From an uncultured Lachnoanaerobaculum sp. (GTDB lineage: Bacteria; Bacillota; Clostridia; Lachnospirales; Lachnospiraceae), in assembly GCA_946999385.1 (NCBI GenBank), contig CAMQCZ010000013.1, positions 1-52,866 of the forward strand: a stretch of 52,866 nt of DNA, read 5' to 3'. Each line of letters opens with the position of its first letter. The first letter of the stretch is position 1. Of this stretch, positions 33,830 to 42,165 are shown one piece after another. The notes beneath the pieces are model-generated. The model saw only the letters and a program-made list of their open reading frames with translations, ran no database searches and was not told the origin of the DNA. The position numbers were made by a program, and so were the translations under genes.

Positions 33830-35607
33830 ATTTAATTATTGATGGTATGGAAATAAGTGTTAAAGCCGGTACCAGTATAATGGATGCCGCAAAAGGTATA
33901 GGAATTAATATACCAAAGCTTTGTTTTTTAAAAGGCTTAAATGAAATAGCGGCATGTAGAGTTTGTGTAGTTGAAGTTGAGGGAATAGAAAGGCTTGTAA
34001 CTTCATGTAATAATAATGTAGAGGAGGGTATGGTAATACATACCGACAGTCCAAGAGTAAGAATTGATAGATATAGAACTGTACAGATGATACTTTCACA
34101 GCATGATTGTAAATGTGCTATATGTGTTCGCTCAGGGAATTGTTCATTACAACGCTTATCAAATGATTTAAATATTAGAGATACTTTGTATGGTGAGGTT
34201 TTGGAGCTTCAGGAATGGGATAGAACTTTTCCTCTTATAAGAAATTCAAGCAAGTGTATAAAGTGTATGAGATGTGTACAAGTATGTGATAAGATGCAAA
34301 GCTTGAATATATGGGAGCTTGAGGGAACAGGTGCAAGAAGCACTATTAATGTTTCCGGTTCAAGGACAATTAATGAAGCTGATTGTTCTTTATGCGGGCA
34401 ATGTATTACTCATTGTCCGGTTGGAGCTTTAGTAGAAAGAGATGATACTCAAAAATTGTGGCAGGTAATTGCAGATCCTAAGAAAACAGTTGTTGTACAA
34501 GTAGCACCGGCAGTAAGAACGGCTTGGGCAGAAAATACAGGTATGGATAGACAGCATGCTACAGTAAATAAAATTTTTGAAGGCTTAAAAAAGCTTGGTG
34601 TAGATTATGTATTTGATACTTCATTTTCTGCTGATTTGACGATTATGGAAGAAGCATATGAATTTTTGGAGCGTTTCAAATCAGGAGAATTAAATGAAAA
34701 GCCTATGTTTACCTCCTGCTGTCCGGGTTGGGTTAGATTTATAAAAAGTCAGTATCCTCATTTGGTAAAGCAATTATCAAGTGCAAAGTCGCCTATGCAG
34801 ATGTTCGGCTCTGTTATGAAATCATATTTTGCTGAAAAAATAAACAAAGCACCGGAAGATATAGTTTCTGTAGCAATTATGCCCTGCCTTGCTAAAAAAG
34901 GAGAGGCTAATATGGAATTATTTAATGGGGAATATGCAGGGCATGATACAGATATAGTTATAACTACAAGAGAATTGGTAAGAATGTTTAGGGCTTCACA
35001 TATAAAAATAGAAAATCTTGTAGGAACAGAGCCTGATAAGCTTTTTCATGACTATTCAGGTGCAGGAGTTATATTCGGTGCTACAGGAGGAGTTATGGAG
35101 GCTGCACTTAGAACAGCCTATTATGCTATGATGGGAGTTAATTGCTCACCTGATGCATTTGAAATTGTTAGAGCAAAATCGGAAAATGACGGTATAATAG
35201 AAGCCAATTTTGAATTAAATGGAGTTAATTTAAAGATTGGTGTTGCAAGTGGACTTGGAAATGCAAGAAAGCTTATAAAAAGTATAGAAAGTGGAGAAAA
35301 GCATTATGATTTTGTTGAGATAATGGCTTGTCCCGGAGGTTGTGTCGGTGGTGGAGGACAGCCTATACATGATGGTGATGAATTAGCTTATGAAAGAGGT
35401 AAAAATTTGTATTTTATAGATAGTGCTATGAATATTAGACATTCTCATGAAAATCCTGATATTAAGGCTATTTATGAAAATTATTTTGGTAAGCCTAACA
35501 GTCATAAGGCTCATAATTTATTACATACTGATCATTTTAATTGGAATATGCCGCTTGCACCAAATAAAAATAGAAATGGGTATGTTCTTCCTAAAAAAAT
35601 AAGATAA
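33823..35607 (+). CDS. hydA: [FeFe] hydrogenase catalytic subunit
   Basis: The 594-residue protein carries a full electron relay. The [2Fe-2S] ligands are C34, C45, C48 and C62; the His-Cys cluster is H94, C98, C101 and C107; and two [4Fe-4S] motifs are KCIKCMRCVQVC (about 145) and CSLCGQCITHCP (about 190). The H-cluster motifs are all intact: FTSCCPGW near 297, MPCLAKKGEA near 352 and MACPGGCVGGGGQP near 500. It reduces protons or oxidises hydrogen in the cytoplasm. RBS AAAGGAGGT lies inside the upstream gene and translation is coupled. The maturases HydE, HydF and HydG are not in this window, so they must lie elsewhere. Confidence 0.96.
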   Translation: MVNLIIDGMEISVKAGTSIMDAAKGIGINIPKLCFLKGLNEIAACRVCVVEVEGIERLVTSCNNNVEEGMVIHTDSPRVRIDRYRTVQMILSQHDCKCAICVRSGNCSLQRLSNDLNIRDTLYGEVLELQEWDRTFPLIRNSSKCIKCMRCVQVCDKMQSLNIWELEGTGARSTINVSGSRTINEADCSLCGQCITHCPVGALVERDDTQKLWQVIADPKKTVVVQVAPAVRTAWAENTGMDRQHATVNKIFEGLKKLGVDYVFDTSFSADLTIMEEAYEFLERFKSGELNEKPMFTSCCPGWVRFIKSQYPHLVKQLSSAKSPMQMFGSVMKSYFAEKINKAPEDIVSVAIMPCLAKKGEANMELFNGEYAGHDTDIVITTRELVRMFRASHIKIENLVGTEPDKLFHDYSGAGVIFGATGGVMEAALRTAYYAMMGVNCSPDAFEIVRAKSENDGIIEANFELNGVNLKIGVASGLGNARKLIKSIESGEKHYDFVEIMACPGGCVGGGGQPIHDGDELAYERGKNLYFIDSAMNIRHSHENPDIKAIYENYFGKPNSHKAHNLLHTDHFNWNMPLAPNKNRNGYVLPKKIR

Positions 35608-35668
35608 GATTAAAAAATATTTTGAAGCTTATTCCTAAAATATGAATAAATAATGAAAAAATATAAAA

Positions 35669-35718
35669 AAATACAGCTTTATTTATAAAAGTCAAATTTT
35701 ATAAATAAAGCTGTATTT
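35669..35718. terminator. 22-bp perfect-arm terminator after hydA
   Basis: Arms 35669-35690 and 35697-35718 (AAATACAGCTTTATTTATAA AA and its complement) are perfectly paired around a 6-nt loop; A- and T-rich flanks make it usable in both directions. Confidence 0.8.
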
Positions 35719-35741
35719 AATAAAAACATAATTCCTAAATA

Positions 35742-35770
35742 TTGCAAAAATCCAAGATTGGTTGTAATAT
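35742..35770 (+). promoter_or_regulatory. Promoter of the large surface-protein gene
   Basis: TTGCAA (35742-35747), 17 bp and TAATAT (35765-35770). The predicted start of transcription near 35777 lies just before a 34-bp palindrome. Confidence 0.65.
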
Positions 35771-35782
35771 GTTCATCGTAAG

Positions 35783-35816
35783 TTAGTGTATGCTAACTAT
35801 AGTTAGCATACACTAA
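35783..35816. promoter_or_regulatory. 34-bp perfect palindrome in the surface-protein leader
   Basis: TTAGTGTATGCTAACTA followed directly by its exact complement, then TATTTTTTATTTG and the RBS AGGAGGGG. It begins about 6 nt after the predicted transcript start. It could be a protein operator, an attenuator hairpin with a U tract, or a 5' stabilising stem. Confidence 0.7.
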
Positions 35817-35847
35817 TATTTTTTATTTGTAAATATAGGAGGGGAAG

Positions 35848-38800
35848 ATGAGAAAAAGAATATTTAGCTCTTGCTTAAAAGCTGTATCTACCGGTGTTAT
35901 ATTCAGCATAGCATTTAGTAATTTTGCATTTGCAGAAAATATAAACAAAGGTATTTGGGAGCAAAAAGGAAATGTTTGGAAATTTCATAAGCAAGACGGT
36001 ACTTTTGCAAAAGGCTTTATACAATTTGATGGAGACTGGTACTATCTTGATGAAGCTGATTCAAGCTTAAAGACAGGATGGTTTAAGGATAAGGATGGGA
36101 ATTGGTACTTTTTCAATACTTTAAGTGATGGAAAAAAAGGAAAAATGTTGACCGGTTGGCAGTGGATAGACGGATATTGTTATTATTTATCTCAAGCTAA
36201 GGATGGCACACAAGGAAGGATGCTTGCAAATACGATTACACCTGATAAATTTAAGGTTAATGCTGACGGCAGGTGGTTTGTAGATAATTCAAATGGTGTT
36301 TATATAGCTAACAAAGGTCAAATAACTAAAAATATAGATACTAAAAAGCAGTCAAATTTAGCTAAAGGCTCTTTAAAAGGCATCTCCTCACATAGTGATT
36401 TTTCAAGTGCTTCTTCCGGAGGTCAAAGTTTAGGAAGAGGATATAGCTATGATAATATTAAAGATACGGAAGCTACATTGATTAATAAAGCACAAACTCA
36501 TTTAGTAGAACAGGGTCATATAGAGTTTGCAACTATAGGATTTAATAGTGGAAATATAAATGACTATAATATTTTTATTAATGATACTGATGTTACCGGT
36601 AGTGTAACTAAGGTGGATGATGAAGGCAAATTGGTTAAATGGGCGACTACAATTAATAAGCCTAAAAATCTTAAGATTGTTAGAAAAAGTGATAATAAGA
36701 TAGAAAGCTTTACTTATCAAAATGGTATAAATGAATCCAAGCCCGAGCTTGGTAGTGTAGATGATTTACCTAAGTATATTCTTACTAACGGAGCAATAAG
36801 TTTATTTGATTTCCATTTGGATAATTATGATGAAAATGGAGAAATAAGAAAAGAAGAAAAATTCACAAGCTTTGATTTATCAAATAAAAGAAAATTAAAT
36901 ATTTCAAAATATTTACCTACAGCATTTTATAGTCCTGATGTTGAAATAGATGATGAAGGTCATGGAAGTATGTTAATAAAATTAGCTTTAGATGAAAATA
37001 GTAAAAAATGGTTTGAGGGTACTTTAAATCTAAGAATGTTAAATTCTGAAAATGTTCCTATAAATAATAATTTAACTATTTCAGAAAAGACTATTGAAAA
37101 TACACATGGAATGACAGGGGTTATAAAGATTGATTTACCACAAACCAGTGTAAGAAATAATGGCTATTATTATGTGAATATTTCTTCATCATTCAATAAT
37201 GATAAGGTTACAGTTCCTATACAACTGGTTAGAAAAGGTAATTGGAAACTTGAGTTAAGTGGAGAAACACCAAATCCTTCTATAGGATCTAAGGCTGATG
37301 TTTTATTTGAGATTTTAGATTCAGATGATATCGATAGAAATTTTGGAAATGAATTAGGTATAAAGAGTACACTTAATTTAACATATCCTGATGGAAAAAT
37401 TAGAGCCTTAAAAAATCTCAAAGAATATTCGTTGATAGGAAACAGTCTGCATATTTATGAAACATATAAGGATGAAAATGGAGATGAGCAGTCTGTTATT
37501 GATCAGGCAGGTCAATACAAATTAAGCCTTAAGGTTTCAGGATATAAGGAATTGGATAAAAAATTTACTATAGGTAGCTCTATTGCATTAAATACAGAAC
37601 AAGCTACCGATGAAAATGATACAGTAGATACCTATTCACATGCTACCAGTGGAAGTTTCTCAGGCTCAATAAGCAATTCAAAGCCTGATGACAATGCTAC
37701 AGGAGGTTTAAGCATTAATACATATCTATTATTTAACCATGATCTTATTATGAATGCTATGATATTAAATGATTTAGGAATTGGAAATGATGAATCAAGT
37801 GCTGTAGTTAAAAGATATCTTTCCAGTAAGCCTGAAGGCGTTTTGAGTGATGACTTGCATACAATTTATAGCTATCAAGATTATTTGAATAAGGTTAAGG
37901 ATGAAGAGTCAGAAAATAATAAGGCCTTGAGCTTTGCTCAATATTTGAGAACAAATACAAGAAAATTAAAAAGAATTACCAATATCAAGCGTGTTCTTGA
38001 AGATGGTAAGCTCGGACCTACAATAAGATATGACAGCTTACTTAAAGAAGATGTAGGAGTTGTTAATGGCTTGGAAGCCGGTATTAACGAGGATTTTAAA
38101 TTATCATTTGAGAATAGTGCTTATTTAGATAAGCTAAAGGATGTTTATTTAGATGGAAGAAGTATAAAGACTTATAAAATAGAGGATGGAAAGCTTGTTA
38201 TACCAAGCGATGTATTAAAAAAATCATCAAGATATTCTTATATTGGTGAACATAAAATAATGCTTTATGCAATAGATTATAAGCTTTATGAAGCTAAATT
38301 GAAGGTTAAAAGACCTGAGGGCACTTTGACTATTTCAAAGGAAAATAATATAGAATTTAAAGAAAATCAGGATATTAAATTTAATATAAGCTTTGCAAAT
38401 GTAGCCCTTACTGATATATTTAAAGATATAGATCAGCTTCTACTTATTAATAAAAATACAAATAGAAGTGATGAAATTTTAAAATATAATGAAGGTACTT
38501 TAAATACAGGTTATAAGCTTGAAGGTGATAAGCTTGTTATATCATCAAGGACAATAAGTGCAGGTAATTATAAGCTTATATTTAAGACAAAATCATATGG
38601 TCAGGCAGAAATTGAGTTTGAAGTTAGATCTAATAATAATCAAGCCTCTACAAATAATATGCCTAAATATAAAGCAAGTACATATCAGGAAAAAGCAATG
38701 TCTGATGTTGCAAAATATAGGATTGAATTTGAAATTGAAGGTAAAACAGATTCAGATGTAGAAAGTTATCTAAAAAAAGTTACAGAAGTTAAGGTTAATG

Positions 38801-39957
38801 ATAAGAATTATAGTAGAAATATTCTTGGAGATTTTAATAATAATGAGTACAAGATGGCTGCTAAAGATTTAGAAAATGGTGGAGAGCGTTGTTGTTTATA
38901 TGTAGCTGCAAATGGCTTTGATAAGCAAGAAAATATTGTTACTATCAAGGCTGCAGGCTATGATGATTTAAGCTTTACTATTAATAAAACTGCTTCAAAT
39001 AGTGAAAATATACAAGAGCCGGATAAGCAAGAGGGTGATAAAAAGAATGAAGAAGAAAAGCATGAGCAGCAGGAAGATGAGCCGGCAGCAAATGTAATCA
39101 AAGCTCCTAGGGCTCTAAGATCCGAGTATGTTCGTGGTATGTTTAGTACAAAAAGTAAATATGTGGTAGAACTTGAAGCTAAGGGAAAAGAAATTGATAT
39201 TAATAAATCAATGTTAGCTTGGTTGGAAAATGCAAAAGTAAGTGTTAATGGCATTGAATATAAAATTACAACAAGAGCCACTACATTAGAGGATAAGGAA
39301 TGTGCTTTAGGTCAAAGTAATAATAATTACTTAGGAGGAGCAAGAAAATATTTACATTTAGAAGCAACAGCTTTTACAAAGGATAGCAATGAAGTAAAAA
39401 TAGAAAAAGAAGGCTATACAACTATCAGCTTCAGTGTTAAAAAAGAAAAAACAGCTGATATAGATGATTTTAAGGTGGATGGTGTAGCTGAAAATAAAAA
39501 TCCGTCAACAGAAGATGATACACAAGCCTCTGAGGGTGGAAATAATCCATCCAAGAAAAATTCTGATGAACAGGCAGATGAAGATAAAAATAAAGAGCAT
39601 GAGGCTCCTGAATCCGGTGATTTGCAGGGCGAAGATGGAAATACTTCAGAAACACAAGATTTAAAAGAAGCACCAAATTATAGGCTTAGTGGAAATTATC
39701 AAAAAACTATAAGCCTTGAGACTAATGGAAGTACATTTAAAAATGAAAGTGAAATATTAGAATATATTAACAAAGTAAATGTTACAATGAACGGTGAAAA
39801 AGCTGTTAAAGTTGAATCAAAGGGATGGGCAAAAAAAGGTGAGAAAAAATATTGGGTTTCACTTTGCAAATTGATATTTCATAAAAGTGCATTGGATAAA
39901 GGTAAAGTGATTCTTGAGTGTGAAGGATATAAAAATATTGAAATAGATATTGAGTAG
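35848..39957 (+). CDS. Large surface protein: cell-wall-binding repeats plus HIG/DUF1533-like domains
   Basis: The 1369-residue protein has a signal peptide (MRKRIFSSCLKAVSTGVIFS..., cleavage near FAFA-EN). N-terminal cell-wall-binding repeats follow (about 30-150: GIWEQKGNVWKF, GDWYYLDEADSSLKTGWFKD, GWQWIDGYCYYL). A region of about 800 residues is built of beta-rich domains (AGINEDFKLSFENSAYLDKL; NQDIKFNISFANVALTDIF). Near the C-terminus three copies of a unit with V(K/S)VNxxxY ... (A/G)xxVTIKAAGYDDLSF are visible (about 955-1045, 1080-1200, 1275-1369), resembling hemoglobin-interacting HIG/DUF1533 domains. Acidic linkers (QEGDKKNEEEKHEQQEDEP) separate them. A role in host heme capture or adhesion is inference. 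Its wall-binding domain is N-terminal, the reverse of the 1164-2831 protein. Confidence 0.88.
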   Translation: MRKRIFSSCLKAVSTGVIFSIAFSNFAFAENINKGIWEQKGNVWKFHKQDGTFAKGFIQFDGDWYYLDEADSSLKTGWFKDKDGNWYFFNTLSDGKKGKMLTGWQWIDGYCYYLSQAKDGTQGRMLANTITPDKFKVNADGRWFVDNSNGVYIANKGQITKNIDTKKQSNLAKGSLKGISSHSDFSSASSGGQSLGRGYSYDNIKDTEATLINKAQTHLVEQGHIEFATIGFNSGNINDYNIFINDTDVTGSVTKVDDEGKLVKWATTINKPKNLKIVRKSDNKIESFTYQNGINESKPELGSVDDLPKYILTNGAISLFDFHLDNYDENGEIRKEEKFTSFDLSNKRKLNISKYLPTAFYSPDVEIDDEGHGSMLIKLALDENSKKWFEGTLNLRMLNSENVPINNNLTISEKTIENTHGMTGVIKIDLPQTSVRNNGYYYVNISSSFNNDKVTVPIQLVRKGNWKLELSGETPNPSIGSKADVLFEILDSDDIDRNFGNELGIKSTLNLTYPDGKIRALKNLKEYSLIGNSLHIYETYKDENGDEQSVIDQAGQYKLSLKVSGYKELDKKFTIGSSIALNTEQATDENDTVDTYSHATSGSFSGSISNSKPDDNATGGLSINTYLLFNHDLIMNAMILNDLGIGNDESSAVVKRYLSSKPEGVLSDDLHTIYSYQDYLNKVKDEESENNKALSFAQYLRTNTRKLKRITNIKRVLEDGKLGPTIRYDSLLKEDVGVVNGLEAGINEDFKLSFENSAYLDKLKDVYLDGRSIKTYKIEDGKLVIPSDVLKKSSRYSYIGEHKIMLYAIDYKLYEAKLKVKRPEGTLTISKENNIEFKENQDIKFNISFANVALTDIFKDIDQLLLINKNTNRSDEILKYNEGTLNTGYKLEGDKLVISSRTISAGNYKLIFKTKSYGQAEIEFEVRSNNNQASTNNMPKYKASTYQEKAMSDVAKYRIEFEIEGKTDSDVESYLKKVTEVKVNDKNYSRNILGDFNNNEYKMAAKDLENGGERCCLYVAANGFDKQENIVTIKAAGYDDLSFTINKTASNSENIQEPDKQEGDKKNEEEKHEQQEDEPAANVIKAPRALRSEYVRGMFSTKSKYVVELEAKGKEIDINKSMLAWLENAKVSVNGIEYKITTRATTLEDKECALGQSNNNYLGGARKYLHLEATAFTKDSNEVKIEKEGYTTISFSVKKEKTADIDDFKVDGVAENKNPSTEDDTQASEGGNNPSKKNSDEQADEDKNKEHEAPESGDLQGEDGNTSETQDLKEAPNYRLSGNYQKTISLETNGSTFKNESEILEYINKVNVTMNGEKAVKVESKGWAKKGEKKYWVSLCKLIFHKSALDKGKVILECEGYKNIEIDIE

Positions 39958-39968
39958 AATTTGTTTAT

Positions 39969-40009
39969 AAAGAGCCTTGATTTTATAGATTTCAAGGCTC
40001 TTTATTTTT
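39969..40009 (+). terminator. Terminator of the large surface-protein gene
   Basis: AAAGAGCCTTGA (39969-39980) and TCAAGGCTCTTT (39992-40003) form a 12-bp stem followed by ATTTTTC. Confidence 0.85.
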
Positions 40010-40107
40010 CACCTTTTATTGATTGATAATATATTCCTAAAAATTTTCTTTTATTTATTTAAATTTCACATTTTACAAAATTGTAATAAATAAAAATATT
40101 TAAAGTA

Positions 40108-40137
40108 TTGAAATTTACAATTCTATAGTTTAAACTA
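40108..40137 (+). promoter_or_regulatory. plsX promoter with overlapping palindromic operator candidate
   Basis: TTGAAA (40108-40113), 17 bp and TAAACT (40131-40136). The -10 box sits inside the perfect 12-bp palindrome TAGTTTAAACTA (40126-40137), the expected place for a repressor. A fatty-acid regulator such as FapR or FabT is a reasonable guess because of the genes; the site does not exactly match either consensus as I know it. Confidence 0.5.
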
Positions 40138-40166
40138 AATCATAAATATAAAAAAAGAGGAACATA

Positions 40167-41159
40167 ATGATTAAAGTCGTTGTTGATGCTATGGGTGGGG
40201 ATAATGCACCTGTAGAGATTATTAAGGGTTCGATAAAAGCCTTAGATTTAAATAAAGATTTATTTATACAATTAGTAGGTAAGTCTGAGATAATAAAAGA
40301 AAATTTAAAATTATTAAAATATGATAAAAAAAGAATTGAGCTGATAGAAGCTCCTGAGATTATAGAGATGTCAGAGCCACCGGTTTTAGCTATAAGAAAG
40401 AAAAAAGCTTCTTCTATAGTTGTCGGTATGAATATGTTAAAAAACAATGAAGCACAGGCTTTTGTAAGTGCTGGCAGTACGGGGGCTATTTTGGTAGGCG
40501 GTCAATTTATAGTAGGTAGAATATCCGGTATCCAAAGACCGGCACTTGCTCCGCTTATTCCTACTCAAAAGGGTGTTTCATTACTTATAGATTGTGGTGC
40601 AAATGTAGATGCAAGAGCTTCTCATTTGGTACAATTTGCTAAGATGGGCTCTATTTATATGGAAAAACTTGTAGGTATAAAGAATCCGAGAGTAGCGATA
40701 GTAAATATTGGTGCTGAAGAAGAAAAAGGTAATTCATTGGTTAAAGAAGCCTTTCCACTTTTAAAGGAAATAAAGGACATTAATTTTATCGGTAGTATTG
40801 AAGCTAGAGATATACCTAAAGGCTATGCCGATGTTATAGTTTGTGAAGCTTTTGTCGGCAATATTATTTTAAAATTATATGAGGGTGTAGGATTAAGTCT
40901 ATTTGCCAAGATAAAAGAGGCTTTAATGAGTAATTTACAAACTAAGATAGGTGCATTATTAATTAAAAAAAGTTTAAAAAAGAGTCTTAAGTCTTTTGAT
41001 GTCAGTGAATATGGTGGGGCACCTCTTATAGGTCTTAATTCTCTTGTTATAAAAGCTCATGGTAGCTCTAAGGCTAATGAAATTTGTAATGCCATATTGC
41101 AAAGTGTAGATTTTAATAAGGCAGGCATTAATAAATTAATAAAAGATAGTTTAAATTAG
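40167..41159 (+). CDS. plsX: Phosphate acyltransferase
   Basis: PlsX makes acyl-phosphate from acyl-ACP, the first step toward phosphatidate in most Firmicutes. The 330-residue sequence begins with the signature VVVDAMGGDNAPVEIIKGS and has AFVSAGSTGAILVGGQF near residue 97 and GEXX-type EEEKGNSLVKEA near 190. Length is normal. It is 18 bp upstream of acpP, the usual pairing; fapR is not visible directly upstream. RBS AAAGAGGA precedes ATG. Confidence 0.96.
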   Translation: MIKVVVDAMGGDNAPVEIIKGSIKALDLNKDLFIQLVGKSEIIKENLKLLKYDKKRIELIEAPEIIEMSEPPVLAIRKKKASSIVVGMNMLKNNEAQAFVSAGSTGAILVGGQFIVGRISGIQRPALAPLIPTQKGVSLLIDCGANVDARASHLVQFAKMGSIYMEKLVGIKNPRVAIVNIGAEEEKGNSLVKEAFPLLKEIKDINFIGSIEARDIPKGYADVIVCEAFVGNIILKLYEGVGLSLFAKIKEALMSNLQTKIGALLIKKSLKKSLKSFDVSEYGGAPLIGLNSLVIKAHGSSKANEICNAILQSVDFNKAGINKLIKDSLN

Positions 41160-41177
41160 GAGGAAAAAAGAAAAATT

Positions 41178-41408
41178 ATGGAGTTTGAAAAGTTACAAGC
41201 TATTATTGCAGAGGTTTTAAATATTGATCCTCAGGAAATAACTTTAAATTCAACATTTGTAGATGATTTAGGAGCAGATTCATTAGATATATTTCAAATC
41301 ATTATGAGTATAGAAGAGGAATTTGATATAGAAATACCTCAGGATATTGCTGAAAAGATTAGTACGGTGGGGGATGCTTTTGAACAAATAAAGGCTGCGA
41401 TAAATTAA
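41178..41408 (+). CDS. acpP: Acyl carrier protein
   Basis: The 76-residue acidic protein has the phosphopantetheine attachment Ser35 in GADSLDIFQI. It carries growing acyl chains in fatty-acid synthesis and supplies acyl-ACP to PlsX next door. AGGAGG lies 12 nt before the ATG, a slightly long spacing. A terminator-like hairpin follows before rnc. Confidence 0.97.
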   Translation: MEFEKLQAIIAEVLNIDPQEITLNSTFVDDLGADSLDIFQIIMSIEEEFDIEIPQDIAEKISTVGDAFEQIKAAIN

Positions 41409-41419
41409 TTTTTTATAGA

Positions 41420-41457
41420 GGGTGCTGCAAATTTTAAATTTTGTTGCACCCCTTTTT
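41420..41457 (+). terminator. Hairpin terminator between acpP and rnc
   Basis: GGGTGCTGCAAA (41420-41431) pairs with TTTTGTTGCACCC (41439-41451) apart from one T-T mismatch and one wobble, followed by CTTTTT. It probably lowers rnc-smc-ftsY expression relative to plsX-acpP. Confidence 0.75.
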
Positions 41458-41479
41458 GAGAATAAAGGGAAAAAATATT

Positions 41480-42163
41480 ATGATTGATTTAAAAGATTTA
41501 AAAAAAAGATTAAGCTACAGCTTTAAAAATGATAAGCTTTTAATTAATGCTATGATACATAGAAGCTATATACATGAAAAAAGATTAAATAAATTAGAAT
41601 CTAACGAAAGATTAGAATTTTTAGGCGATGCTGTATTGGAATTGGTTAGTAGTGATTTTTTTTATAATAAATATAAAGCAAAGAGTGAAGGCGATTTAAC
41701 AAAATTAAGGGCAAGCTTTGTTTGTGAAGATTCTCTTTGTAAGGTGGCAAATAAATTATCTCTTGGTGATTATTTATTGGTAGGCAGAGGAGAAGAAGTA
41801 ACAGGAGGCAGACAAAGACCAAGTATGCTTAGTGATGCTCTGGAAGCTTTGATTGGAGCTATATATTTGGATGGTGGTTTTACTAATGCAAAAGATTTTA
41901 TACTTGATTATGTTTTAAATGATATAGAATATGATCCGGCCTTTTACGATAGTAAAAGCATCCTCCAGGAGTTTGCACAAAAAAGATATGCTACATCACC
42001 TATTTATGAATTATTATCTGAGACAGGTCCTGATCATAGAAAAGAATTTGAATTTTCCGTAAAAATAAATAATAAAGAGCTATCAAGGGCTATAGGAAAG
42101 AGTAAGAAAGAAGCTGAATCAAAGGCGGCCTTTTTAGCATTAAAAAAATTAGGGAAAGTATAG
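41480..42163 (+). CDS. rnc: Ribonuclease III
   Basis: It cleaves double-stranded RNA in rRNA processing and mRNA decay. The 227-residue protein has the signature NERLEFLGDAVLELV near residue 40 with catalytic Glu and Asp, the second metal site DALEALIGAIYLDGG near 115, and a C-terminal dsRNA-binding domain (about 155-225). ATG 41480 is chosen: AAAGGGA lies about 10 nt upstream and an in-frame TTG at 41441 falls inside the terminator. smc follows after 2 bp. Confidence 0.95.
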   Translation: MIDLKDLKKRLSYSFKNDKLLINAMIHRSYIHEKRLNKLESNERLEFLGDAVLELVSSDFFYNKYKAKSEGDLTKLRASFVCEDSLCKVANKLSLGDYLLVGRGEEVTGGRQRPSMLSDALEALIGAIYLDGGFTNAKDFILDYVLNDIEYDPAFYDSKSILQEFAQKRYATSPIYELLSETGPDHRKEFEFSVKINNKELSRAIGKSKKEAESKAAFLALKKLGKV

Positions 42164-42165
42164 AA

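Noticed and set aside
41441..41479. Upstream TTG start for rnc
   Set aside because: It lies inside the acpP terminator hairpin; ATG 41480 has a usable RBS and fits family length.
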